Below are positions 25,266 through 33,744 of a stretch of 46,323 nt of DNA, one piece after another. The stretch comes from a bacterium. Lineage in GTDB: Bacteria; Patescibacteriota; UBA1384; XYA2-FULL-43-10; JAKAMI01. The notes beneath the pieces were generated by a model that had not been told where the DNA came from, searched no databases, and saw only the letters and a list, made by a program, of their open reading frames with translations. Where the stretch lies: NCBI GenBank assembly GCA_021812945.1, contig JAKAMI010000006.1, positions 1-46,323 on the forward strand, given 5' to 3'. Positions within the stretch are counted from its first letter, which is position 1; each line of letters starts with the position of its first letter. The position numbers and the translations under genes are program-made.

Positions 25266-25352
25266 GTCATTCCGGGGGAGTCCGCGACCGAAGAATCCTA
25301 CGATCTAGAGCGCAAGCAACAGGATTCTTCGTCGATGACTCCTCAGAATGAC
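25266..25352. repeat. Inverted repeat in the nrdR leader
   Basis: The gtcattc...gagtc...gaagaatcct arm is mirrored by aggattcttc...gactcc...gaatgac. It belongs to the TGTCATTC family. An ATG at its right end (25348) is in frame with nrdR but lies in the repeat. Confidence 0.75.
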
Positions 25353-25365
25353 CGAGCGAATTATT

Positions 25366-25812
25366 ATGCAATGTCCAAATTGCCATTCGAAAGAATCTAA
25401 AGTCACCGATTCCAGAGATGATGACCGGTCTGTTCGCCGTCGCCGCGAGTGTCTTGCCTGCAGTCATCGTTTTACCACTTACGAAAAGATAGAAATTCCG
25501 CGATTTTCTATCGTGAAACGCGACAGGTCGCGCGAGGGATACGATCGGAGTAAAATTACCACCGGAATTTTCCTGGCATTTGAAAAAAGACCGTTTACTA
25601 AGAGCCGGTTGGAGGAGTTCGCAGATGACATCGAACAGGAGCTAATCTCTCTGGGGCAAAAGGAGATCAAGTCGTCGCAAATTGGAGATATTGTCTCCCG
25701 GCACATCAAAGCCGCGGACGAAGTTGCTTATCTGCGCTTTATCTCTGTATACAAATCATTTAAAAACGCCAAGTCGTTTATTCGCGAAGCAGACAAGTTA
25801 ATTAGACAGTAA
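25366..25812 (+). CDS. nrdR: Transcriptional repressor NrdR
   Basis: Nucleotide-sensing repressor of ribonucleotide reductase genes. From ATG 25366 the protein is 148 aa. The zinc ribbon MQCPNCHSKESKVTDSR...CLACSHRFTTYE gives the usual NrdR N-terminus. An ATP-cone follows (IVKRDRSREGYDRSKITTGIFLAFEKRP). The next gene is nrdJ, 24 bp downstream, the expected target. No NrdR box pair could be identified with confidence. Confidence 0.94.
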   Translation: MQCPNCHSKESKVTDSRDDDRSVRRRRECLACSHRFTTYEKIEIPRFSIVKRDRSREGYDRSKITTGIFLAFEKRPFTKSRLEEFADDIEQELISLGQKEIKSSQIGDIVSRHIKAADEVAYLRFISVYKSFKNAKSFIREADKLIRQ

Positions 25813-25836
25813 TTTGTAATTGAATGGAGGGCTCAA

Positions 25837-28299
25837 GTGGCTGAAAATCAGACGCAAATTCCCGGGGGGCAGACTAATCTGTTCATTAAAGAGGAGCCGA
25901 CGACTCCGCCCAAGGTTATAACCATAGAGACTGGCAAAAAACATAAGGCAAAAAAATCAGCCGATTTGATCGACTGGCAGAGGCTTTACGACAAATTACC
26001 CGAGCCAAGCCTATCACCGAACGGGCGCATGGTTTTGGAAAAGCGGTATCTCTTTAAGGATGACGAAGGGAAAATCATAGAATCTCCGAAGGATATGTTT
26101 TTCCGCGTGGCCAGATTCATTGCCCGCGCCGAATATATTTTCGATAAGGACGCCGAGGTCGAACTTCTGGCCAAGGAGTTTTATTTGGCTATGGCTAGAT
26201 TCGATTTTATGCCCAACAGTCCGACACTGATGAATTCGGATCGCAAACTCGGTCAGCTCTCCGCTTGCTTTGTCCTGCCAATAGGCGATTCAATGGAAGA
26301 GATATTTGATGCGGTAAAATTCACCGCCCTTATTCACAAGTCGGGCGGCGGCACCGGTTTTTCATTTTCCAGAATCAGGCCGCAAGGAGACAGGATCAGT
26401 TCTACCTCCGGAACCTCTTCCGGGCCAATAACCTTTATGAAAGCATTCAATGAGGCCACTGAAACTGTCAAACAAGGCGGGACTCGCCGCGGCGCCAATA
26501 TGGCGATACTCCGGGCCGATCATCCGGACATTGAAAGCTTCATCGCGGCCAAAGAAAAAAACGATCAACTGAACAACTTCAATATTTCCGTAGCCGTGAC
26601 CGATAAATTTATGGACGCTCTGCGCCAAGGAACCGATTACGATCTGGTTAATCCTCACAATAACAAGGCGGTCGGACAACTAAGCGCTCCGGAAATATAC
26701 AAAAAGATCGTTTATCAAGCCTGGAAAAACGGTGAACCGGGGATTATCTTTATCGACCGGATCAATAAATACAACCCGACTCCGGCTGCAGGGGAGATAG
26801 AGTCAACAAACCCTTGCGGCGAGCAACCGCTTCTGCCCTACGAGGCATGCAATCTCGGCTCAATCAATCTTGGCAACTATGTGCTAGGCGAAGGGCAAAA
26901 CGCTAAAATCGATTTCGACCGTCTGAAGTCGACCGTACATCTGGCGACACGGTTTCTCGATAATGTCATAGAAGTCAATAAGTATCCGCTCCCCCAGATA
27001 GATAAAATGTCGCGAGCCAATAGAAAGATCGGGCTCGGGGTGATGGGTTTCGCCGACCTGCTCATAAAACTCGGCGTACCATACAACTCCGAAAAGGGTC
27101 TGAAGTTGGCTAGAAAGATAATGAGTCTTATCGATACGGAATCGAAAGCCATGTCGAGCGAGCTGGCTAGACGGCGAGGGGTTTTCCCAAATTACGACCA
27201 AAGCATTTTCCCGGCCAAAGGCTTAAGGCTTCGAAACGCCACTACTACCACCATCGCCCCCACCGGTACCATCTCCATAATCTCCAACGCTTCCAGCGGC
27301 GTTGAGCCCTTGTTCGCCGTTTGTTATTTCAGACAAAATGTATTGGACAACGACACCCTAACCGAAGTGAACCCGCTGTTTGAAAAAATCGCCAAAGAGC
27401 GAGGATTTTATTCTGAAGAATTAATAAAGGAGATCGCTGAAACCGGCAGTCTCGATGGCGTTGAGGGGATCCCGTCGGATGTCAAAGAACTTTTTGCCAC
27501 CGCCCAGACCATCTCTCCGGAAGACCATATAAAAATGCAAGCTGCATTTCAAGAATTTACCGACAACGCCGTTTCTAAAACTGTCAATTTTCCCAACAGC
27601 GCTACCGAGGAAGACATCAAAGAGGCTTATGACCTGGCCCACAAACTCGGCTGCAAGGGCGTGACAGTTTACCGAGACGGTTCCCGCGATACTCAGGTTC
27701 TTAATACCGGAGCAACCGAAAATAATCAGGATAGTAAAAACGAGCCGGTTAAAGAGGTTATTTACGAAACTTTAGTCAAACCGAGGCCTCGTCCGGAAGT
27801 CGTGGTGGGTACAACCGAGAAAATAGCCTCAGGTCTTGGAGATATGTACATTACGATAGATGAAGACGAGGTTGGTATCAACGAAGTTTTCATTCGCATC
27901 GGCAAATCCGGCGGGGAAGCGGCGGCTATGAACGATGCCTTAGCCAGGATCATCTCGGTCGCTTTGCGTTCCGGGGTAGATCCCAAGGTCATTGTTAAAC
28001 ACCTAAAGGGGATACGCGGCTCGAATCCGATCTGGCACAACGGCGAACTTATCCTGTCCTGTCCCGATGCCGTGGCTAAAGCGATGGAGAGGTATATTAA
28101 ACGCAAGTCGACGCTTCCTTTAAATTTCAAGGTCGAGAATCAAGCTCCGGATAACTTGGAGAAAGAGGGTAAGGGCAGCGGGTACTATTCGGAATCGGAT
28201 CATGCTCTAAACAATGCTTGTCTTGAATGCGGCGGAAAAATCGACTATGAATCAGGTTGTTATGTCTGCCGCGATTGCGGTTATTCCAAGTGCGGCTGA
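25837..28299 (+). CDS. nrdJ: Adenosylcobalamin-dependent (class II) ribonucleotide reductase
   Basis: Reduces ribonucleotides to deoxyribonucleotides, using adenosylcobalamin to make the thiyl radical, so it needs no oxygen. 820 aa, GTG start with a tggaggg RBS. Active-site segments are LSACFVLPIGDSMEEIFDA, GGGTGFSFSRIRP, STNPCGEQPLLPYEACNLGS and ATTTTIAPTGTIS. A C-terminal extension ends in a four-cysteine ribbon (CLECGG...CYVCRDCGYSKCG), typical of NrdJ, likely involved in re-reduction of the active site. Thioredoxin and thioredoxin reductase are encoded in the same window. Confidence 0.95.
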   Translation: MAENQTQIPGGQTNLFIKEEPTTPPKVITIETGKKHKAKKSADLIDWQRLYDKLPEPSLSPNGRMVLEKRYLFKDDEGKIIESPKDMFFRVARFIARAEYIFDKDAEVELLAKEFYLAMARFDFMPNSPTLMNSDRKLGQLSACFVLPIGDSMEEIFDAVKFTALIHKSGGGTGFSFSRIRPQGDRISSTSGTSSGPITFMKAFNEATETVKQGGTRRGANMAILRADHPDIESFIAAKEKNDQLNNFNISVAVTDKFMDALRQGTDYDLVNPHNNKAVGQLSAPEIYKKIVYQAWKNGEPGIIFIDRINKYNPTPAAGEIESTNPCGEQPLLPYEACNLGSINLGNYVLGEGQNAKIDFDRLKSTVHLATRFLDNVIEVNKYPLPQIDKMSRANRKIGLGVMGFADLLIKLGVPYNSEKGLKLARKIMSLIDTESKAMSSELARRRGVFPNYDQSIFPAKGLRLRNATTTTIAPTGTISIISNASSGVEPLFAVCYFRQNVLDNDTLTEVNPLFEKIAKERGFYSEELIKEIAETGSLDGVEGIPSDVKELFATAQTISPEDHIKMQAAFQEFTDNAVSKTVNFPNSATEEDIKEAYDLAHKLGCKGVTVYRDGSRDTQVLNTGATENNQDSKNEPVKEVIYETLVKPRPRPEVVVGTTEKIASGLGDMYITIDEDEVGINEVFIRIGKSGGEAAAMNDALARIISVALRSGVDPKVIVKHLKGIRGSNPIWHNGELILSCPDAVAKAMERYIKRKSTLPLNFKVENQAPDNLEKEGKGSGYYSESDHALNNACLECGGKIDYESGCYVCRDCGYSKCG

Positions 28300-28335
28300 T
28301 TTTCTAGAAAAGGCGACTTACACTGATTATCCACT

Positions 28336-28355
28336 CCTGCCTGCCGGCAGGCAGG
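28336..28355. repeat. Perfect 20-nt palindrome after nrdJ
   Basis: cctgcctgcc mirrored by ggcaggcagg without a loop, in the 120-bp nrdJ-cobA gap, about 36 nt after the nrdJ stop. It may be a hairpin repeat or transcript-end structure. Confidence 0.75.
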
Positions 28356-28419
28356 GATCCCGCAACTGATCCGTGGGGTAGATCTGTGGCGGTCACTGCT
28401 ACATTATTTAATATCTAGT

Positions 28420-28926
28420 ATGACCATCATCTTCACCGGAGACGGAAAAGGCAAGACCAGTGCCGCCCTTGGGGTGGCCCTTCGTTCAAGCGGTTGGGGC
28501 AACAAAGTCGCCGTAGTTCAGTTTATCAAAGGTAATAAAGAGATAGGGGAATGGAAAGCGATCCAAAAGATCGGGGGGATCGACATCTTCCAGTATCTCA
28601 ATGACAAGAAATTGTATATAGCCAATCCCGAAAAACGCCACCGAGATACTATGCCGGCTGTTATGGATGATATCGGGCGACTGGCTGAATCAGGCGATTA
28701 TAGTTTAGTAGTCCTAGACGAGGTAAACAACGCCATTAATCATAAACTGGTCAAGGTCAAAAAGATTGTCTCGATATTAAAGACATATCCCAAGACCGAC
28801 TTTATCCTAACCGGCCGAAATGCCGATCCCGAACTGGTGAAGATGGCCGATATGGTCACTGAAATGAGAAACATCAAGCACCCTTTTGACCGCGGTGTCC
28901 CTGCCAAAAAAGGAATTGATTATTAG
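28420..28926 (+). CDS. cobO: Cob(I)alamin adenosyltransferase, CobO/BtuR family
   Basis: Transfers adenosine from ATP to the cobalt of cobalamin. 168 aa with the P-loop TGDGKGKTSAALGVALRSSGWG, the region VAVVQFIKG, and the C-terminal HPFDRGVPAKKGIDY typical of BtuR/CobO. It directly follows nrdJ, the B12-dependent reductase that needs its product. No corrin-ring synthesis gene is present here, so the corrinoid is probably imported. Confidence 0.93.
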   Translation: MTIIFTGDGKGKTSAALGVALRSSGWGNKVAVVQFIKGNKEIGEWKAIQKIGGIDIFQYLNDKKLYIANPEKRHRDTMPAVMDDIGRLAESGDYSLVVLDEVNNAINHKLVKVKKIVSILKTYPKTDFILTGRNADPELVKMADMVTEMRNIKHPFDRGVPAKKGIDY

Positions 28927-29134
28927 CTGGTGTCGGCGTTGTAATCTAAAGGTACCGTAATATTAAATATCCAGTCCTAGCAACTAGAAGATTATATGCT
29001 TAGGGTCGTACTTTACAAAATTTCGCAAAGGGGTAATATAGGTTGTAGGGGTTTTGGACCTACGATTGGTACGGCGAGTTGTTTTTTTGGTTGTGAAATT
29101 TGTTTATATTTTCGTCATCCCGGACCCAGTATGC
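28927..29134. other. Intergenic stretch after cobO
   Basis: First half of a 408-bp gap. It contains a small gtagg-ggttttgg-acctac hairpin near 29046-29065 followed by ttgttttttt (about 29091), which may terminate the nrdR-nrdJ-cobO transcript. No open frame or known RNA family recognised. Confidence 0.3.
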
Positions 29135-29265
29135 AACCACTCACTGTATTGTCATTTCGACATCCTTAAGCTTGTCGAAGGACGAGAAATCTCCTGATCC
29201 ACTATTGTATATCTCGGGGGGGATTTCTCGCTCGATGACTCGCTCGAAATGACAGCGAGTGGTTA
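29135..29265. repeat. Long nested inverted repeat (TCATTTCGA family)
   Basis: Outer arms aaccactcactgt / acagcgagtggtt, middle arms gtcatttcga (29151-29160) / tcgaaatgac (29244-29253), and inner gagaaatc / gatttctc. Related single arms occur at 14100-14170 and 40943-40972. Confidence 0.8.
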
Positions 29266-29334
29266 CCCCCGTATCGTAGGTTTTAATCCGACGGATACAT
29301 ACCGAGTCTTAGTTACTATAAAAGAGATCTTTGT

Positions 29335-29856
29335 ATGAACAAAAAAGAAACGGTTCTGGCATTTCTTATCATCGCCTTGGGCGTTTTGTCGCGCTTTCTT
29401 CCGCATGTGCCAAACTTTGTGCCGGTTACTGCTATTGCTATCTTCGGGGGACGGTATTTTAGCAAATACTACGCCTGGGTTATTCCGTTTGCCATAATGT
29501 CTATTTCAGATATTTTTCTCGGTTTTTCCGATGTGACTCTATACGTTTATGCAGGATTAGCTTTGGCAATCTTTGGCGGGACGATTCTAAAAAAACATTA
29601 CGGGATTGGAAACTTGGTTGCCGTTACGTTTGCCTCATCTGTCGGTTTCTTTTTAGTCAGCAATTTCGGAGTCTGGATGGCCGGCTGGTATGGGCGCACC
29701 CTCCCGGGGCTAATTAAATGTTACGAGATGGCCATCCCTTTCTTCCGTAATTCACTTGCCGGAGACTTGTTTTATGTCACTGTAATGTTTGGTGCCTACG
29801 AGATTGTCCGTAATCGACTCTTCTCAAAATGGTTTACCACTCAACAGCACATTTAG
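29335..29856 (+). CDS. DUF6580-type membrane protein, possible vitamin transporter component
   Basis: 173 aa with five or six hydrophobic helices. The opening (FLIIALGVLSRFLPHVPNFVPVTAIAIFGGRYF) is characteristic of the DUF6580 putative transport family, whose form resembles ECF S-components. It lies 408 bp after the cobalamin adenosyltransferase gene, separated by repeats. A corrinoid-uptake role is therefore an attractive inference, not a demonstrated fact. No ECF ATPase or T-component gene is in the window. Confidence 0.7.
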   Translation: MNKKETVLAFLIIALGVLSRFLPHVPNFVPVTAIAIFGGRYFSKYYAWVIPFAIMSISDIFLGFSDVTLYVYAGLALAIFGGTILKKHYGIGNLVAVTFASSVGFFLVSNFGVWMAGWYGRTLPGLIKCYEMAIPFFRNSLAGDLFYVTVMFGAYEIVRNRLFSKWFTTQQHI

Positions 29857-29859
29857 CCC

Positions 29860-29890
29860 TACATTCCATATTCCATATTCTATATTCTAA
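29860..29890. repeat. Simple repeat of ATTCCATATTC words
   Basis: Tandem 7-mer-like words (attccat, attctat) fill the gap before trxA. They are the reverse complement of the tagaatatagaat words at 40121-40165. Confidence 0.7.
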
Positions 29891-29902
29891 CCTAGGAGGC
29901 CT

Positions 29903-30235
29903 ATGAACGAGATTACACCGCTGGAGCTGACATCTGAGAACTTTAACAAGACTATTTCCGGCGAAAAACCGGTTATGGTTGATTTTTGGGCCCCATGGTG
30001 CGGCCCTTGCCAAATAATGCTGCCGATCATCGACGAGCTGGCTAAAGATTACAAGAACGGGGGTAAAGTCGTGATAGCTAAGCTCAACATTGACGAGCAC
30101 CCGGAAATAGCCGGGAAATATAACGTAATGAGCGTCCCCACCATCCTGCAGTTCAAGGCCGGCAAGGTTGTCGGGCAGATGGTCGGAGTCACCCCGAAAG
30201 AAGAGCTGGAGAAGTCGCTTGACAAGCTAGTATAG
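29903..30235 (+). CDS. trxA: Thioredoxin
   Basis: 110-aa disulfide reductant with VDFWAPWCGPCQIMLPIIDELA, the cis-proline loop MSVPTILQF and GVTPKEELEKSLDKLV. RBS aggagg 6 nt before ATG. Likely substrate of the TrxB encoded at 12376 and a candidate electron donor to NrdJ. A consensus promoter for the next transcript is embedded in its last codons. Confidence 0.95.
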   Translation: MNEITPLELTSENFNKTISGEKPVMVDFWAPWCGPCQIMLPIIDELAKDYKNGGKVVIAKLNIDEHPEIAGKYNVMSVPTILQFKAGKVVGQMVGVTPKEELEKSLDKLV

Positions 30236-30247
30236 TTGTGCTATAAT
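30219..30247 (+). promoter_or_regulatory. Consensus promoter in the 3' end of trxA
   Basis: TTGACA at 30219-30224, 17-nt spacer, TATAAT at 30242-30247, with TGC before it. This is the best sigma70 match in the window; transcription should begin near 30254 and run into the hairpin region. Confidence 0.75.
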
Positions 30248-30253
30248 TTGAGT

Positions 30254-30376
30254 TGTTGTTTTGGGAGATGTTAAAAATTCGTCTCTCATACAAAGCTCCT
30301 TAACTGGTCCCTCATACGTATTCATACATTTTGAGGGACCTTTTGGGAGCTTTGGGCCTAGGAGGCCAAGCTACCG
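30254..30376 (+). ncRNA. Candidate structured RNA or leader with nested hairpin
   Basis: The outer stem caaagctcc (30291-30299) pairs with gggagctttg (30345-30354). The inner stem ggtccctca (30306-30314) pairs with tgagggacc (30332-30340) around a 17-nt loop. A third stem forms at about 30352-30370 (ttgg.gcc/ggccaa). It sits between a consensus promoter and a small membrane protein gene. No Rfam family recognised; it may be an independent small RNA or a long 5' leader. Confidence 0.45.
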
Positions 30377-30414
30377 TCGCATCGACGCACTATTATCCAA
30401 ACTCGAGGTGCGAG

Positions 30415-30675
30415 ATGAAACGCAGGATTTTGTGGGACGCTGTTGCAATGGTCATTGGACTGCTTGCGATGGCGACTCAGGCCGTTCTTGGCTATCGAGC
30501 AGGTCATGAGAACCCGCTCAGCAATTCCGCACCACCGGACCCCCTCTATGTCATCCTCTTTATCGGGGGAATGGTGGCCGGCGCGGTAGGCTTCGCTTTC
30601 TTGATACTCGACGTGAGGGAGTACAGAAAGCAGAAACATGGTCTCGCCGCACCAGAGTATGTGTCTCAAGAATAA
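30415..30675 (+). CDS. Small two-helix membrane protein, orphan
   Basis: 86 aa from ATG 30415 (RBS gaggtg at 30405-30410). Two transmembrane helices (ILWDAVAMVIGLLAMATQAVLGYRAG and LYVILFIGGMVAGAVGFAFLILDV) are separated by an N/S/P-rich loop; the tail is charged. A longer frame from 30331 lies inside the hairpin region and is rejected. Base use is G+C-rich like the orphan gene at 17982-19187. It has its own promoter and terminator. No family recognised. Confidence 0.62.
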   Translation: MKRRILWDAVAMVIGLLAMATQAVLGYRAGHENPLSNSAPPDPLYVILFIGGMVAGAVGFAFLILDVREYRKQKHGLAAPEYVSQE

Positions 30676-30705
30676 TGCTCCGGAATCGTGACCAGTTTTA
30701 CCGAG

Positions 30706-30735
30706 CGCCACCGGCTTCAACGGTGGCGTTTCGAG
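30706..30735 (+). terminator. Terminator-like hairpin after the small membrane protein gene
   Basis: cgccaccg (30706-30713), loop gcttcaa, cggtggcg (30721-30728), then tttcgagttt. Confidence 0.65.
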
Positions 30736-30812
30736 TTTAAAAGAGGATTTAACGACAACAATTATCTCCGAGCTAGTCGTTGAGCTTGAAATCGTCTGAA
30801 CTATCGGGCTTA

Positions 30813-30847
30813 ATCCTACTGTCCACCCGCCGGGTGGACAGTAGGAT
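30813..30847. repeat. GTCCACCC hairpin, copy 2
   Basis: atcctactgtccaccc (30813-30828), loop gcc, gggtggacagtaggat (30832-30847). The core equals copy 1 at 19752-19780; the outer four to five pairs differ but stay complementary. Confidence 0.88.
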
Positions 30848-30885
30848 ATTTGATGTTGATGCTGGTCGGATAACCGTAAATCGGC

Positions 30886-30891
30886 TATAAT
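30886..30891 (+). promoter_or_regulatory. -10 box giving a leaderless helicase mRNA
   Basis: TATAAT ends 6 nt before ATG 30898 and no RBS is present. No good -35 is visible at 16-18 nt. Confidence 0.5.
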
Positions 30892-30897
30892 CAATCT

Positions 30898-33744
30898 ATG
30901 GCAGAGAAGATATTGGTTGGTCTCAATAAAGCCCAGAAAGAAGCCGTGACGCATCGCACAGGGCCGCTTTTGATTATTGCCGGCGCCGGAACGGGTAAAA
31001 CTACGGTGATCACTCGACGAATTGCCTGGCTAATAGAGCAAAAACTAGCCGAACCCTCCGAGATCCTAGCCTTGACCTTTACCGAAAAGGCCGCCGCCGA
31101 AATGGAGGAGAGGGTAGACAGGCTCGTACCATACGGCTTTACTGATATGTGGATTTCGACTTTTCACGCCTTTGGCGATCGTTTGCTTCGCGACTACGCC
31201 ATAGAGCTTGGCTTGCCGGCTAACTTCAAAGTATTAACGGCCACCGAGCAAGCTATTTTTATGCGTCAAAACATTTACGCTTTTGATCTAAACTACTATC
31301 GACCGGTGGCCAATCCGATCAGTCACATCCAGGCGCTCCTTTACCACTTTTCCAGATTGAAAGACGAGCTTATCTCTCCCGAAGAATACTTGGCCTTAGC
31401 CCAATCTCAAAATTCAAATCTCAAATCTCAAAGTAATGATCAGGAAAAAATTTTAGAGCTGGCCAGAACATATTCGCGATACCAGGAACTGATGGTCCAA
31501 GCCGGCAACTTGGACTTCGGCGACCAGTTATTCCTAACCTACAAGCTACTAAAAGAAAATCTAAAAGTTCTCGCCGAATGTCAAAACAAATATAAATATA
31601 TTTTGGTCGATGAGTTTCAAGATACTAATTTTGCTCAGAACGAAATGGTAAAATTATTGGCTAGCAAACATCAAAACATTACAGTGGTCGGCGATGACGA
31701 CCAATCAATTTACCGTTTCCGCGGAGCTTCAATCTCCAATATTTTGGATTTTAAAAAAACTTATAAAAGTGCGGAACAAATTGTTCTAAACCTGAATTAC
31801 CGCTCGACTCAACAGATTCTTGATTCTTCATACAAACTCATACAAAATAATAACCCCGACCGTCTCGAAGTTAAAAACAAGATCGACAAAAGACTCTTGT
31901 CTGACAAAAATGGACTTTCGCCAGAACTTTTACACTGCGACACTCTTTCCTGCGAGGCCGATCTGGTAGTCAAAAAAATTACCGAGTTAAAAGCTAAGAT
32001 GGAGCTAAACTATAACGATTTTGCTATCCTGGTTCGAGCCAACACCCATGCCGAACCATTTATTCAATCTCTGAATATTGCCGGAATCCCCCATATTTTC
32101 TCCGGAGCCTCCGATCTTTTTTCCTATCCTGAAATAAAAATGCTGGTGGCTTTCTTGAAATGTCTGGTTTATACCGACGACAACCTGGCGTTTTATCAGC
32201 TGGCCACCAGCGAACTTTACCGGATACCCGACAAAGAGATAAGCGGTTATTATACCCAAGCCGTCCGCTCCAACCGTTCAATTACCGAAGTAATCGAAAC
32301 TGAGTTCGGTGACAAAAAAGTTTTCATTGAGCTTTTGGCGGATATTGGAAACTTTCGACAACGAAAAAACGAACCGGTCGGGGAACTGCTTTATCAATAT
32401 CTGAGTGAAAAAAAATATCTCAGCTCCCTAACCGAAAATCCCACCATAGATGATGAGCTCAAAGTCTCCCGGATTGCCAAATTTTTCGACCGGATCAGTG
32501 AGTTTAATCATTCGAGTGAGGAAAGGGGAGTACTGGCATTTCTTCACAACCTGGAATTGATCCTAGAGGTCGGAGACGAGGTTATAGTCTCGGATATTGA
32601 TCCGGATCTTGATGCGGTGAATATTTTGACCGCTCACGCCTCAAAAGGGCTTGAATGGCCGGTTGTTTTCATCGTCAACTGCGTCTCAGACCGATTCCCT
32701 GGCCGGAAGAAAAAAGAGGCTCTACCGATTCCCGACGACCTGATTCGCGAGCGTTTACCGGAAGGGGATTTTCATCTCCAAGAGGAAAGGCGCCTTTTCT
32801 ATGTCGCCGCAACAAGAGCCAAGGATCTGCTTTTTCTCACTAGTGCCGATGACTACGGCGGCAAACGAGCCAAAAAGCTTTCTCAGTTTGTTATGGAACT
32901 TCTGGACAAGCCCAAGAGTGACGAAGTCAAACACAAATCCAGTCCAATGGAAAAAATCGCTCGTTTCGGTAAACTTTCCAAGAAACCTCTAAAGTTGCCC
33001 GATAAGTTTAGCGGGGAAGTGATTAAATTATCCCGACAGCAAATTGACGATTATTTTTCCTGCCCGAAAAAGTTTTATTTTGCCCACATAGTTAAAATTC
33101 CACTTCTCGAAAATCATTATCTAATGTACGGAACCGCTATCCATGCGGCTCTTGATCATTTTTTTCGCCGTAGACTCAAAGGAGAGAAACCAAAAATTGA
33201 ACAGTTGCAACAAGATTTTCTTCAAGCATTTAAGAGCGTCGGGTTTATAACACGAGAGCACGAGGATCAAAGAAGAAGAAACGGCCTTCTAGCACTTGAG
33301 AGATTTTTTCAATCTGATATCATAGGTCTACAGGTACCCGCTAGGGTAGAGGAACCTTTTGAATTTTACGAAAACAAAATAAAAGTCAGCGGCCGATACG
33401 ATTTGATTTACGACAACAAAGACGGGATTGAGATTCGAGACTTTAAAACCAGCGATGTTAGAGAACAGACCGATGCCGACAAACGAATAAAAAAGTCGAC
33501 CCAAATGATGATCTACGCCTTGGCCTGGTACGAAAAACACCAAGTCATCCCTAAAACTTCTTTGTATTTTATAGAATCGGGAATTAAGGCCGAAACCGTG
33601 TTTACTCCAAATGTTCTAACGGAAACCAAAGAAATGATTTTTCGGGTAGCCGCAGGCATCAAGAAAATGGACTTTGCGGCCGAACCAGATTACAATACCT
33701 GCCGCGGCTGTCCTTATCGAGATATTTGTTATGAAGCAATATAA
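30898..33744 (+). CDS. UvrD/PcrA-type helicase fused to a PD-(D/E)XK nuclease with Fe-S cysteines
   Basis: 948 aa. The first two-thirds are a superfamily 1 helicase: LNKAQKEAVTH (Q motif), AGAGTGKTTVITRR (Walker A), YKYILVDEFQDTN (Walker B), GDDDQSIYRFRGA, LNYRSTQQIL, LTAHASKGLEWPVVF and YVAATRAKDLL. The last third is a RecB/AddB-like nuclease: GTAIHAALDHFF, GRYDLIY and IEIRDFKTS give the catalytic H, D and DxK. Cys722 with Cys935-x2-Cys938-x5-Cys944 forms a likely iron-sulfur staple. A role in double-strand-break end processing like AddAB/AdnAB is inferred. Residues about 170-180 (SQNSNLKSQSND) come from a low-complexity insertion. Confidence 0.9.
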   Translation: MAEKILVGLNKAQKEAVTHRTGPLLIIAGAGTGKTTVITRRIAWLIEQKLAEPSEILALTFTEKAAAEMEERVDRLVPYGFTDMWISTFHAFGDRLLRDYAIELGLPANFKVLTATEQAIFMRQNIYAFDLNYYRPVANPISHIQALLYHFSRLKDELISPEEYLALAQSQNSNLKSQSNDQEKILELARTYSRYQELMVQAGNLDFGDQLFLTYKLLKENLKVLAECQNKYKYILVDEFQDTNFAQNEMVKLLASKHQNITVVGDDDQSIYRFRGASISNILDFKKTYKSAEQIVLNLNYRSTQQILDSSYKLIQNNNPDRLEVKNKIDKRLLSDKNGLSPELLHCDTLSCEADLVVKKITELKAKMELNYNDFAILVRANTHAEPFIQSLNIAGIPHIFSGASDLFSYPEIKMLVAFLKCLVYTDDNLAFYQLATSELYRIPDKEISGYYTQAVRSNRSITEVIETEFGDKKVFIELLADIGNFRQRKNEPVGELLYQYLSEKKYLSSLTENPTIDDELKVSRIAKFFDRISEFNHSSEERGVLAFLHNLELILEVGDEVIVSDIDPDLDAVNILTAHASKGLEWPVVFIVNCVSDRFPGRKKKEALPIPDDLIRERLPEGDFHLQEERRLFYVAATRAKDLLFLTSADDYGGKRAKKLSQFVMELLDKPKSDEVKHKSSPMEKIARFGKLSKKPLKLPDKFSGEVIKLSRQQIDDYFSCPKKFYFAHIVKIPLLENHYLMYGTAIHAALDHFFRRRLKGEKPKIEQLQQDFLQAFKSVGFITREHEDQRRRNGLLALERFFQSDIIGLQVPARVEEPFEFYENKIKVSGRYDLIYDNKDGIEIRDFKTSDVREQTDADKRIKKSTQMMIYALAWYEKHQVIPKTSLYFIESGIKAETVFTPNVLTETKEMIFRVAAGIKKMDFAAEPDYNTCRGCPYRDICYEAI

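Noticed and set aside
28300-28419. Possible cobalamin riboswitch before the adenosyltransferase gene (tcccgcaactgat resembles the CCCGCnACTG part of the B12 element)
   Set aside because: The upstream GGTGnnAATCC part is not convincing and the 3' B12 box (AGCCAGGAnACC type) is absent. The region is better explained by a palindromic repeat.
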